A DNA stretch of 16,517 nucleotides from Gammaproteobacteria bacterium (GTDB lineage Bacteria > Pseudomonadota > Gammaproteobacteria > Xanthomonadales > Xanthomonadaceae): the NCBI GenBank assembly GCA_025360985.1, contig JANYBA010000009.1, forward strand, positions 1 to 16,517. The letters are read 5' to 3'. The translations under genes were made by a program, and so were the position numbers. Position 1 is the stretch's first letter; each line of letters opens with the position of its first letter. The notes beneath the pieces are model-generated. The model did not search any database and was not told the origin of the DNA. It worked only from the letters and a program-made list of their open reading frames with translations. This document shows, one piece after another, positions 1-6,645 of the stretch.

Positions 1-752
1 CCCTCCGCCGCGCGGACTGGATCGACGCGGCGGCGGCGACGTTCTCGACCATCGCCGATGGCATGGATGCGCGCGGCCGCTTGCCCGCCGTGCTTGGACG
101 TGACCCGCCGCCCCCGGGCTTCCTCGACGACCATGCCTTCGCGCTGCAGGCGGCGCTGTCGCTGCTGCGCGCGCGTTGGTCCAGCGCCGTTCTGTCGACA
201 GCGATCCTCTTGGCCGAATGCCTGCTGCGCGATTTCGCCGACGAAGACAATGGCGGCTTCAACTTCACCGCCAACGATCACGAACCGTTGCCGCAACGTC
301 CCAAACCCTGGCAAGACGAATCCACGCCGTCCGGCAATGGCGTGGCCGCGCAGGCCTTGCTGGAACTGGGATGGCTGCTCGGCGAGCCGCGTTACCTGGA
401 TGCCGCCGAAGCGACCCTGCGCGCCGGCTGGAGCGCAACGAATGCCGTGCCCCAGGCCAGCGCCGCCATGCTCGGGGCGCTGCGCGAATTCCTGGCGCCG
501 ACGCCGATCGTGGTCGTGCGCGGCGATGCCGCATCTTTGCCCGCCTGGCGGACTGGGCTACGCGCCGCCGGTGCTGCGCCGCTGCACGTCTACGCGATTG
601 CAGATTCCGATGACGACCTGCCGCCCGCGCTGGCGGCAAAAGGATCCAGCGCGACCGGCACTGCGGCCTTGTGCCGGGGACTGGCTTGCCATGCCGAATC
701 GGGACGACTCGACGACATTGTCACGGCTTTACAAGACGACCGGCTCATCTGA
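1..752 (+). CDS. Thioredoxin-domain (DUF255, YyaL/SPATA20-like) protein, C-terminal part
   Basis: The frame is open from the left edge (codons in phase from base 3) to a stop at 750-752, so only the last ~250 residues of a protein normally about 600-700 residues long are here. The visible part matches the C-terminal six-hairpin (glucosidase-like) region of the YyaL/SPATA20 family: FLDDHAF near the left, then a GGFNFT stretch, then RPKPWQDE and PSGNGVAAQALLELG, and a terminal CRGLAC motif of the kind that closes this family. The N-terminal thioredoxin-like DUF255 domain lies outside the window. Function is poorly known; a role in redox or protein quality control is only inferred from the fold. 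The tail overlaps the convergent TPM gene by 24 bp (729-752). Confidence 0.85.
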   Translation, partial: LRRADWIDAAAATFSTIADGMDARGRLPAVLGRDPPPPGFLDDHAFALQAALSLLRARWSSAVLSTAILLAECLLRDFADEDNGGFNFTANDHEPLPQRPKPWQDESTPSGNGVAAQALLELGWLLGEPRYLDAAEATLRAGWSATNAVPQASAAMLGALREFLAPTPIVVVRGDAASLPAWRTGLRAAGAAPLHVYAIADSDDDLPPALAAKGSSATGTAALCRGLACHAESGRLDDIVTALQDDRLI

Positions 753-1223
753 GAGTTCGCGCGGATTGTCGCCGGCGGTCGGGAAATGCGCCGCAAGCAG
801 GTCGCTGATCCGACCAACGCTCGCCAACACCGCGGCTTCGGCCGGGCCGCGGGCGATATCGGCGGCGAACGCAGCGCAGATCGCCTGCCATTGCGCCGCG
901 TCCACGTGCTCGCCGATGCCTCGATCGGCGACTATTTCCACGCGCCGCTCGGCCAGTTGCAAATACAGCAGGACGCCACTGTTGCGCTCGGTATCCCAGA
1001 CGCGCAACAGCGAGAACGCCTGTTCGGCGCGTCGGCGCGGCTGCAGGCCGGCCAGCACGTCCCAGGGCGAATAGCGGGACTCGACCGCGAAGCATAATTC
1101 GCCGGCATGGCGCCGCTCGCCCGCGGCGATCGCGTCGCGGATCCGCGCCATCGCCGCGGTCGGGAACCAGCGCGGGAGTCGGAACCAGCCGGCGAACAGG
1201 TTGAGCGCTAGCCGTCGCAGCAT
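729..1223 (-). CDS. TPM domain-containing protein (second TPM gene of the lemA cluster)
   Basis: A 164-residue protein. The start is the ATG at 1223, whose A is also the last base of the upstream TPM gene's TGA (1-bp overlap), a typical coupled start; the frame reads further upstream only as an Arg/Trp-rich shadow of the glycine tail of that gene. The protein has a short hydrophobic/basic N-terminus (LNLFAGWFRLPRW), then a TPM-like (DUF477) domain with GELCFAVES, VWDTERNSGVLLYL, RRVEIVADRGI and a C-terminal helix region ending AAVLASVGRISDLL. There is no glycine-rich tail and no clear C-terminal membrane helix. In related genomes a lemA-TPM-TPM trio is common, so it probably works with the two upstream products at the membrane; the biochemical role is unknown. 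It overlaps the convergent DUF255 gene at its 3' end. Confidence 0.8.
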   Translation of the reverse strand: MLRRLALNLFAGWFRLPRWFPTAAMARIRDAIAAGERRHAGELCFAVESRYSPWDVLAGLQPRRRAEQAFSLLRVWDTERNSGVLLYLQLAERRVEIVADRGIGEHVDAAQWQAICAAFAADIARGPAEAAVLASVGRISDLLAAHFPTAGDNPRELSDEPVVL

Positions 1224-2086
1224 CACCAGCCCCCCGAGGCGCCGCCGCCTCCGAACGAACCGCCGCCGCCGGAAAATCCACCGCCACCGCTCGACCAGCC
1301 ACCGCCACCGCCGCCGGACCAGCCGCCAAATCCACCGCCCGAACTGAATCGACCGCCACGTCCACCGAAACCACCGCTGCCCATCAACGCGCCGACCCCG
1401 GATGCCGCCAGCATCGCCGGCAGGGACCAGATCAGCCACGCCGCCAGCAGGGCCAGGACGATCGCCGACACCGTGCCGAGCGCGCGATGCCTGGACAGCA
1501 ATACCAGCATGACGATACCGAGGAACAGGCCGAGGAAAAACGCCGGCACCGGATTGGCGTCGCCATTCGAATCGCCAGCCATCGGTTCCGGCAATGGCTC
1601 GCCGTCGATGGCCTTGGTCAGCACGGCCAGCGCTTCCTGGATGCCGCCGAAATAGTCGCCTTGGCGAAAATGCGGGGCGAGGTATTCGCGAATGACGCGG
1701 CTGGCGACGACGTCGGGGATGGCCCCTTCCAGGCCATAACCGACTTCGATGCGCGCCTTGTGGTCGTCCTTGGCGATGAGCAGCAGCAGGCCGTCGTCGA
1801 CCTTGCCGCGACCGATCTTGTTCTTCTCGGCCACTGCCAGCGAGTAGTCCTCGATCGCCTGACTGTCGAGCGTGGCGATCATCAGCACCGCCACATGGCT
1901 GCCCTTGCGTTGTTCGAGCGCAACCAGCTGCGCCTCCAGCTGCGCAACCTGGTCGGCGCTGAGCGTGCCGGTGCTATCGGTGACATGCTGGCGCAGGACT
2001 GGCGCGTCGGCGGCCTGCGCCGGCGGCGCAACGAGCTGCGCAACCAGCAGCGCCAGCAACAGGCCCGCGTGCCAGCCGCGGATCAC
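1223..2086 (-). CDS. TPM domain-containing, glycine-rich-tailed membrane protein (YgcG-like)
   Basis: A 287-residue protein. I place the start at the GTG at 2086, 7 bp after the lemA stop, because it is preceded by GAGAGG and followed directly by a signal peptide (hydrophobic LLLALLVAQLVA, cleavage after an AQA-type site near residue 25). Reading further upstream would add about 40 Arg-rich residues antisense in style to the lemA tail, which I reject. The TPM domain (about 30-157) shows TDSTGTL, AVLMIATL, DDGLLLLIA, EVGYGLEGAIPD and YLAPHFRQGDYFGGI, all typical of the family. Two membrane helices follow (about residues 175-225), then a tail of roughly 50 residues made of Gly/Ser with Phe and Trp, ending GGW. 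Family architecture suggests an exported, membrane-anchored domain with the tail on the inner side; function is unknown. Confidence 0.88.
   Translation of the reverse strand: MIRGWHAGLLLALLVAQLVAPPAQAADAPVLRQHVTDSTGTLSADQVAQLEAQLVALEQRKGSHVAVLMIATLDSQAIEDYSLAVAEKNKIGRGKVDDGLLLLIAKDDHKARIEVGYGLEGAIPDVVASRVIREYLAPHFRQGDYFGGIQEALAVLTKAIDGEPLPEPMAGDSNGDANPVPAFFLGLFLGIVMLVLLSRHRALGTVSAIVLALLAAWLIWSLPAMLAASGVGALMGSGGFGGRGGRFSSGGGFGGWSGGGGGGWSSGGGGFSGGGGSFGGGGASGGW
1226..1387 (-). repeat. Low-complexity glycine-rich coding tract
   Basis: The last ~53 codons of the upstream TPM gene are runs of GGC/GGT (seen as gcc/acc on the + strand) broken by Ser, Phe and Trp codons. Such tails are typical of YgcG-type TPM proteins. 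The tract makes the opposite strand and other frames look like proline- or arginine-rich ORFs, which are shadows. Confidence 0.75.
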
Positions 2087-2093
2087 GGCCCTC

Positions 2094-2741
2094 TCAGTTC
2101 TGCGGCTTGGGCGGTTCCGGCGGCGCGGGCGCCGTCGGAGGCGCGGGCGGCGGCGGCGCGACCGGCGCGAATTCGACGGTCGGCGGCTTCGAGATTGCCG
2201 CTTCATTGTCCACCGCGAAATTCGGCTTGACCGCGTAGCCGAACATCTTGGCGGTCAGGTTCACCGGGAATTTGCGCACCAGCACGTTGTAGTCCTGCAC
2301 GCTCTGGATGTAGCGGTTCCTGGCCACGGTGATCCGGTTTTCGGTGCCTTCGAGCTGCGCCTGCAAGTCGAGGAAATTCTGGTTCGATTTCAGGTCGGGA
2401 TAGTTCTCGGTCACCACCAGCAGCCGCGACAAGGCGCCGGACAGCTCGCCCTGGGCCTGCTGGAACTGCGCCAGCGACTTATCGTCGTCGGCATTGACGG
2501 TGATTTGGCCGACCTTGGCGCGGGCGTTGGTGACCTCGGTCAGCACCCGCTCTTCCTGGGCGGCATAGCCCTTGACGGTGTTGACCAGGTTCGGCACGAG
2601 GTCGGCGCGCCGCTGGTACTGGTTGAGCACCTCGGACCATTGCGCCTTGACCGCCTCGTCCTGCGTCTGGATGCGGTTGTAGCCGCAGCCGGCGAGCATC
2701 GGCAGCAACAGGGCCAGGACCAGCCAACGGATCGTACGCAT
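2094..2741 (-). CDS. lemA: LemA family lipoprotein
   Basis: A 215-residue LemA family protein. The N-terminus is a lipoprotein signal: a basic start, a hydrophobic run, and a lipobox LAGC with the lipidated Cys at residue 19. The LemA domain follows, with DEAVKAQWSEVLNQYQRRAD, LVPNLVNTVKGYA, an ARAKVGQI segment, the ENYPDLKSNQNFL motif and GTENRITVARNRYI, then FPVNLTAKMFGY and KPNF. A tail of about 30 residues is Pro/Ala-rich. The ATG at 2741 has a good Shine-Dalgarno (GAGGT at 2748-2752, 6-nt spacing). It is the first gene of a lemA-TPM-TPM cluster, separated from terC by 72 bp, so it may have its own promoter, though I see no convincing hexamers. Family members are helical membrane-attached proteins of unsettled function, often beside TPM-domain genes. 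Confidence 0.93.
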   Translation of the reverse strand: MRTIRWLVLALLLPMLAGCGYNRIQTQDEAVKAQWSEVLNQYQRRADLVPNLVNTVKGYAAQEERVLTEVTNARAKVGQITVNADDDKSLAQFQQAQGELSGALSRLLVVTENYPDLKSNQNFLDLQAQLEGTENRITVARNRYIQSVQDYNVLVRKFPVNLTAKMFGYAVKPNFAVDNEAAISKPPTVEFAPVAPPPPAPPTAPAPPEPPKPQN

Positions 2742-2813
2742 GGCGTTACCTCAAGGGTTGGATGCGCGCATTGGACCACCACCGAACCGGCGACGCAACG
2801 TGCCTCGGCCCAG

Positions 2814-3551
2814 TCAGTTGCCGGGCATGCGGCCGCGCTTGCGCGCGCGTTGCTTGGCCATGATGTTGAGCGACTCGACGCCGGCCGAGAACGCCATGGC
2901 AAAGTACAGCAGCTTGCGCTCGATGTGGATGTCGATGCCGTCGGCGACCAGGGCGACGCCGACCAGGATGATGAAGGCCAGCGCCAGCATCTTGATGGTC
3001 GGATGGCGCTCGATGAAGTCGCCGATCGGGTTGGCGGCGAAAATCATCACGCCGACGGCGATGATGATCGCCGTCGCCATCACCCAGACGTTGCTGACCA
3101 TGCCGACGGCGGTGATCACCGAGTCGAGCGAAAAGACGATGTCGATGATCGCGATCTGGGCGATCACGTAGCCGAATACCGCCGACGGCCGGGTGTCGAT
3201 GTCCTCGTCGTCGCCGCGGCCTTCGACCGAATCGTGGATCTCCATCGTGCCCTTGACCAGCAGGAACAGGCCGCCGCCGATCAGCACCAGGTCGCGCACC
3301 GAAAAATCGATCTCGAACAGCGAGAACAGGTTGACCTGCATGCGCGCCAGGTAAGCCAGCGAGAACAGCAGGAGCAGGCGGGTGACGCAGGCCAGCATCA
3401 GGCCAAGGCGACGCGCCCGTGGTCGCCGTTCGGGCGGCAGCTTGCTGACCGCGATCGAAATGAAAACCAGGTTGTCGACGCCGAGGACGATCTCGAGCGT
3501 GGCGAGCGTGAATAATGCGACCCAGATTTCGCTGTCGAAGATCCAATCCAT
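2814..3551 (-). CDS. TerC family integral membrane protein (possible Mn2+ exporter)
   Basis: A 245-residue TerC family membrane protein, normal length. The family's two acidic motifs sit in membrane helices: LEIVLGVDN (Asp26, Asn27) and IIDIVFSLDSVITA (Asp137, Asp143); the sequence shows about seven hydrophobic helices, an acidic loop (GDDEDID, about 113-119) and a very basic C-terminus. TerC proteins include tellurite-resistance factors and Mn2+ exporters (Alx/MeeF type), so metal export, possibly for exported metalloenzymes, is the likeliest role, but the substrate cannot be read from sequence. It starts 7 bp after the dgkA stop with no clear ribosome binding site, which suggests translational coupling to dgkA. 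It probably ends the regulator-kinase-dgkA-terC unit. Confidence 0.9.
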   Translation of the reverse strand: MDWIFDSEIWVALFTLATLEIVLGVDNLVFISIAVSKLPPERRPRARRLGLMLACVTRLLLLFSLAYLARMQVNLFSLFEIDFSVRDLVLIGGGLFLLVKGTMEIHDSVEGRGDDEDIDTRPSAVFGYVIAQIAIIDIVFSLDSVITAVGMVSNVWVMATAIIIAVGVMIFAANPIGDFIERHPTIKMLALAFIILVGVALVADGIDIHIERKLLYFAMAFSAGVESLNIMAKQRARKRGRMPGN

Positions 3552-3558
3552 GCGTGGC

Positions 3559-3945
3559 TCAGCCCGGCAGGCGCGGGCCGAGGATCAGGCCCCAGCAGAG
3601 CAGCACGTTCATGTCGGCCAGGAATACCGCCGCCGAGCCCATGTCCTTGGCGCGGCCGGCCAATTCGTGGTGCTCGGGACCCCAGCGGTCCACCACCGCC
3701 TCGACCGCCGAATTGAGCACCTCGATCACCAGCACCGCCAACATCGACCCGACCAGGATGGAGCGCTCCACCCCGTTCGCGCCCAGCCAGAAGGCCAGCG
3801 GCGCGAGCACGATGAAAAGATAGACTTCCAGCCGGAATGACGACTCCACCTGCCAGGTGGCGCGCAAGCCCTGCATCGACCAGAGGAACGCCTGCCAGGC
3901 CCGGAACGGGCTGCGCGGCGCGTGACTTCCTGAACTATCGGCCAT
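3559..3945 (-). CDS. dgkA: Diacylglycerol kinase (prokaryotic DgkA type)
   Basis: A 128-residue inner-membrane enzyme that phosphorylates diacylglycerol to phosphatidic acid with ATP, recycling diacylglycerol released when phospholipid head groups are moved to periplasmic sugars or lipid A. The signature EVLNSAVEAVVD...HHELAGRAKDMGSAAV is intact. Compared with E. coli DgkA the key residues sit at a constant offset of six: Glu34, Glu75 (catalytic base), Asn78, Glu82, Asp86, Lys100 and Asp101. Three membrane helices are visible (about 42-56, 64-80, 104-122). The N-terminus is about six residues longer than in E. coli. The gene lies 60 bp downstream of the sensor kinase stop and 7 bp upstream of terC. 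Confidence 0.95.
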   Translation of the reverse strand: MADSSGSHAPRSPFRAWQAFLWSMQGLRATWQVESSFRLEVYLFIVLAPLAFWLGANGVERSILVGSMLAVLVIEVLNSAVEAVVDRWGPEHHELAGRAKDMGSAAVFLADMNVLLCWGLILGPRLPG

Positions 3946-3982
3946 GTTCCACTCGCAGGACTGGCCGTCATTCTGCCATACG

Positions 3983-4000
3983 CCGGGAGGGGGGTCCCGG
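3983..4000. other. Perfect GC-rich inverted repeat between the sensor kinase gene and dgkA
   Basis: On the + strand ccggga (3983-3988), six G (3989-3994), then tcccgg (3995-4000): a perfect 6-bp stem with a 6-nt loop in the 60-bp gap between the kinase stop and the dgkA start. No T-run follows in the minus-strand direction, so it is not a classic intrinsic terminator. It could reduce read-through or protect a processed end. Downstream of it on the minus strand, tatggcagaat (around 3970-3980) is weakly -10-like, so dgkA might also have its own promoter. Confidence 0.45.
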
Positions 4001-4005
4001 TGCCG

Positions 4006-5307
4006 TCAGCCGCCGCCAGCCGCCGGAAAGCGGACCGTCGCGGTCGTTCCCTGCCCCGGCACCGAATCCAGCGACACCGCCCAGCCGTAGCGCTGCGAAA
4101 GCCGACGCACGATCGAAAGGCCGATGCCCTGGCCGTCGCGCGAGCGGTCACCGCCACGGAAGAATGGCTCGAATACTCGCGCCAGCTCCCCGGGGTCCAT
4201 GCCCACGCCAGTGTCGACGATGTCGATGCGCCGCCCGGCGCGGACGCTGACGACGACCGTGCCGGTGTCGGTGTAGTGGCAGGCGTTGCGCAGCAGGTTG
4301 CCGAGCAATACCGACAGCACCCGCAACGGTGCATGCAAGGCAAAGTCCTGCTCGATGCGGCACTCGACCGCCACCGGCTTGCCCTGGACCAGCTCGCGCG
4401 CCTTGTCCACTTCCTCGGCCACCACCTCGCTGACGGAAAAATCCTCGTCGGGCAGGCCGGTGTCGCCTTCCCGGGCCAGGATCAGGAAGGCGTCGATCAG
4501 GGCTTCCATGTCGCGCCCCGAGGCCTGGATGCGCTTGAGCGCGCGCCGCGACATCGGCGACAGCGCGTCGTCGCCGGCCATCATGTCGCCGGCGACGCGG
4601 ATCACGGTCAGCGGCGTGCGCAACTCGTGCGAGGCGTCGCGGGTGAAATTGCGCTCGCGCTCGACGAAGGTGCCGATGCGCGAGCCGAAGTCGTGCAGGG
4701 CCGAAGCCAGCGCCAGGGTCTCGCCCTCGACGTCGCCGGGCAGGTTTTCGGCGCGGATCGCCTCGACGTTCGGGTGGTGCGGATCCCAGTGTTGGACTTG
4801 CTCGGCCAACCAGACCACGGGTGACACCGCACGCCGCGATGCGCGGTAGGTGCTCCAGGCAATCACGTAGACGACCACCAGCACCAGGGCCAACGGCGCG
4901 ACGCCGAACCAGAACGCGAGCGAATCGACCTGTTCCTGCTTGAACAACAGGTACAGGCGCCAACCACTCTTGTCCTGGACCAATACCAACGAACCGCCCT
5001 GCGCGCGCGGCAGGCTGTGGAAGCCCGGACCGAGCTGGCGCAGCGCCGGCGGCAGCGCGGTCGCCGGCCCGGTGGCCGGGCGGAGGTAGCCGGTCATGTT
5101 GAAGGTGTCCGGCATTTCCGATTTGGGGTCGCGTTCGAGCCGTTGCCAGAAATGCGCAGCCTCCTGTTCGAGGGCGCGCTGGATCAGCACGTGCTTGAGC
5201 ACCGCCGAAGCGCCGTAGACGCCGAGGATCGCCGCGAAGGCGATCGCCGCCGCCTGCAGGATGAAGGCGACCCAGATCTTGCGGCGCAGCCCAGTCCGTT
5301 CGTTCAC
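4006..5307 (-). CDS. Two-component sensor histidine kinase
   Basis: A 433-residue membrane histidine kinase, partner of the adjacent response regulator. The GTG start at 5307 overlaps the regulator stop by 4 bp (GTGA), so the pair is translationally coupled. Order: membrane helix 1 (about 11-35); a short periplasmic sensor of ~95 residues rich in Glu and His (about 38-132); membrane helix 2 (about 133-153); a linker; the dimerisation helix with phospho-acceptor His227 in RDASHELRTPLT; and an ATPase domain with N-box LLRNACHYTD (Asn341), G1 DTGVGMD, F-box FEPFF and G2 GQGIGLSIV. All catalytic motifs are intact. The size, short sensor and neighbours (dgkA, terC) recall ColS-type kinases that sense metals, including an ExxD pair at 125-128 just before helix 2; that assignment is inference. 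Confidence 0.93.
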   Translation of the reverse strand: MNERTGLRRKIWVAFILQAAAIAFAAILGVYGASAVLKHVLIQRALEQEAAHFWQRLERDPKSEMPDTFNMTGYLRPATGPATALPPALRQLGPGFHSLPRAQGGSLVLVQDKSGWRLYLLFKQEQVDSLAFWFGVAPLALVLVVVYVIAWSTYRASRRAVSPVVWLAEQVQHWDPHHPNVEAIRAENLPGDVEGETLALASALHDFGSRIGTFVERERNFTRDASHELRTPLTVIRVAGDMMAGDDALSPMSRRALKRIQASGRDMEALIDAFLILAREGDTGLPDEDFSVSEVVAEEVDKARELVQGKPVAVECRIEQDFALHAPLRVLSVLLGNLLRNACHYTDTGTVVVSVRAGRRIDIVDTGVGMDPGELARVFEPFFRGGDRSRDGQGIGLSIVRRLSQRYGWAVSLDSVPGQGTTATVRFPAAGGG

Positions 5308-6014
5308 GCCGGGGCTTGGTCGAGGTCGGCGATGCGGTAACCGGCGGTCTGGACGGTGTGCAATAGGGGCTTGTCGAAGGGCTTGTCCACGACCTTGCGC
5401 AGGTTGTACAGGTGGCTGCGCAGGGTGTCGGAATCGGGCAGGCCGTCGCCCCAGATTTCGCGCTCGATGTCGCGCCGGGTGACGACGCGTGGCGACTCGC
5501 GCATCAGGATGGTCAGCAGGCGCAGGCCGATCGGCGACAACTGCAGTTCCTGGCCGGCGCGGGTCGCGCGCAGGCTGGCGGTATCGAGCACCAGGTCGGC
5601 CAGGCGCAACACTTCCGGGCTGACCTGGCGACGGTCGCGGCGGATCATCGCCCGCACCCTGGCTTCGAGTTCCTGGATCGCGAACGGCTTGACCAGGTAG
5701 TCGTCGGCGCCGGCGTCCAACCCGCTGACCTTGTCGGCGATGGTGTCGCGCGCGGTCAGCATCAGCACCGGCGTGGCCTTCTTCGCTTCCACGCGCAGGC
5801 GCCGGCACAGCTCCACGCCATCGAGCCTGGGCAGCATCAAGTCCAGCACGATGACGTCGTAGCTGTTGTCGCAGGCCAGGCGGTAGCCGTCGAGGCCGTC
5901 GGTGGCGTAGTCGACGCCGAAACCGCGCGACTCCAGGTATTCGCCAACCATTTCCGACAGGTTGCGGTTGTCTTCGATCAGAAGGATCAGGCCGGCGGGC
6001 TCGTCTCGGCGCAT
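5304..6014 (-). CDS. OmpR/PhoB-type response regulator
   Basis: A 236-residue DNA-binding response regulator, first gene of the regulator-kinase-dgkA-terC unit. The receiver domain (about 8-122) has the acidic pair in LLIEDN, phospho-acceptor Asp58 in VLDLMLP, Thr87 in MLTARD and Lys109 in LVKPF; all are intact. The C-terminal winged helix (about 138-230) has the usual LSPIGLRLLTILM start, RRDIEREIWG, DTLRSHLYNLRKVVD recognition helix and HTVQTAGYRI hairpin. I chose the ATG at 6014 because it has GAGGC 6 bp upstream and the receiver begins right after it; extending upstream would add 46 residues that are not domain-like. A 7-bp inverted repeat 21 bp upstream may be an operator. It reads divergently from a truncated DUF486 gene. 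Confidence 0.93.
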   Translation of the reverse strand: MRRDEPAGLILLIEDNRNLSEMVGEYLESRGFGVDYATDGLDGYRLACDNSYDVIVLDLMLPRLDGVELCRRLRVEAKKATPVLMLTARDTIADKVSGLDAGADDYLVKPFAIQELEARVRAMIRRDRRQVSPEVLRLADLVLDTASLRATRAGQELQLSPIGLRLLTILMRESPRVVTRRDIEREIWGDGLPDSDTLRSHLYNLRKVVDKPFDKPLLHTVQTAGYRIADLDQAPA

Positions 6015-6081
6015 GGTATGCCTCGGGCGTAAGCGATCTTCAGGTTTGTGAAGATTACACGCGGGCCGAGGTGATTTCTGC
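6015..6081. promoter_or_regulatory. Divergent intergenic region between response regulator and DUF486 remnant, with inverted repeat
   Basis: This 67-bp gap must carry the regulator promoter. It holds a perfect 7-bp inverted repeat, atcttca (6036-6042) and tgaagat (6049-6055), with a 6-nt spacer. A -10-like TGTAAT reads on the minus strand at 6059-6054 and overlaps the right arm, but I see no good -35 at the expected distance. A binding site for the regulator itself (autoregulation) is a reasonable guess. On the + strand gaggtg at 6068-6073 is a good ribosome binding site for the GTG at 6082. Confidence 0.45.
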
Positions 6082-6327
6082 GTGAAATGGCCCGCCATGG
6101 GCCAGCCGCCTAGGATGCGCGAATTCGAGTACTGCCTGCAGGTTCCGGCCAACCGCCTGGGTTACCAGGTGTATTCGCCCGCGCAGCTCAAGGGCATCCA
6201 GGAAATCATCACCTTGCTGGTGTTCGCGGTCTTTTCGATCACCTATCTCGGCGCAGCGATCAAGTGGAACCACGTCGCCGGCTTCGCCTTGATCGTGGTC
6301 GCGGCCTTCCTGATCTTCATGGACTAG
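6082..6327 (+). pseudogene. DUF486 (DMT-like) membrane protein, N-terminally truncated
   Basis: An 81-residue frame starting with GTG at 6082. From residue 14 on it is an excellent match to the C-terminal part of DUF486 proteins: FEYCLQVPANRLGYQ, SPAQLKGIQEIITLLVFAVFS, YLGAAIKWNHVAGFALIVVAAF. Family members are normally about 110-120 residues and begin with one or two further membrane helices; here those ~45 residues are missing and are replaced by a short non-hydrophobic lead (MKWPAMGQPPRMRE). None of the three forward frames upstream encodes the missing part, so this is a deletion or rearrangement, not a simple frameshift. A good GAGGTG ribosome binding site 8 nt before the GTG means a short two-helix protein could still be made. 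Whether it is a decaying gene or a functional small protein is open. Confidence 0.75.
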
Positions 6328-6342
6328 CTTGCTTGAACCAGT

Positions 6343-6645
6343 TCAGAACGGGATCTTCCTGGTCAGCATGTCCTTGTACATCACCCAGTCGCTGGCGAAC
6401 GACAGCAAGGGATAGCGGAAGGTGGCCGGCTTGTTCTGCTCGAAGAAGAAATGGCCGACCCAGGCGAAGCCGTAGCCGCACATCAGCGCGATCAGCAGCC
6501 AGCTGAAATCGCCGCTGACCGCGACCATGAGCACGCAGCCGATCACCAGCGAGGTGCCGACGAAATGAAGGCGTCGGCAGGTGCGATTGCTGTGTTCGCC
6601 CAGGTAGTACCGGTAGAAGTCCTGGAACGTGGCGAATTCGCTCAT
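6343..6645 (-). CDS. DUF962 / Mpo1-like membrane protein
   Basis: A 100-residue protein of the DUF962 family, related to yeast Mpo1, an Fe(II) dioxygenase that shortens 2-hydroxy fatty acids by alpha-oxidation. Conserved features are intact: FQDFYRYYLGEH, NRTCRRLHFVGT, GYGFAWVGHFFFEQNKPATFRYPLLS, and the terminal SDWVMYKDML. His18, His27 and His65 correspond to the conserved histidines thought to bind the metal. Two hydrophobic hairpins (about 29-44 and 47-65) place it in the membrane. The ATG at 6645 overlaps the mazG stop by 4 bp (ATGA) with a GGGGAGA ribosome binding site inside mazG; a longer frame upstream adds 16 residues that are a mazG shadow. Enzyme activity in bacteria is inferred from the yeast relative. 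Confidence 0.88.
   Translation of the reverse strand: MSEFATFQDFYRYYLGEHSNRTCRRLHFVGTSLVIGCVLMVAVSGDFSWLLIALMCGYGFAWVGHFFFEQNKPATFRYPLLSFASDWVMYKDMLTRKIPF

Noticed and set aside
58..1074. 338-codon + frame at the left end
   Set aside because: Out of frame with the DUF255 protein, whose motifs are clear, and then antisense to the second TPM gene; composition is Arg/Cys/Ser-rich shadow.
1872..3515. Long open frame on the + strand (547 codons) across lemA, the TPM gene and terC
   Set aside because: It is antisense to three well-supported genes, with His/Asp/Arg/Gln-rich composition typical of GC-rich shadow frames and no recognisable domain.
3983..4000. Hairpin as an intrinsic terminator after the sensor kinase
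   Set aside because: No T-run follows the stem in the direction of transcription; kept only as an inverted repeat.
5308..5808. Upstream in-frame extension of the sensor kinase frame to 600 residues
   Set aside because: The extra part lies wholly inside the response regulator gene in another frame and reads as Arg/Pro-rich shadow; the GTG at 5307 gives a proper kinase N-terminus.
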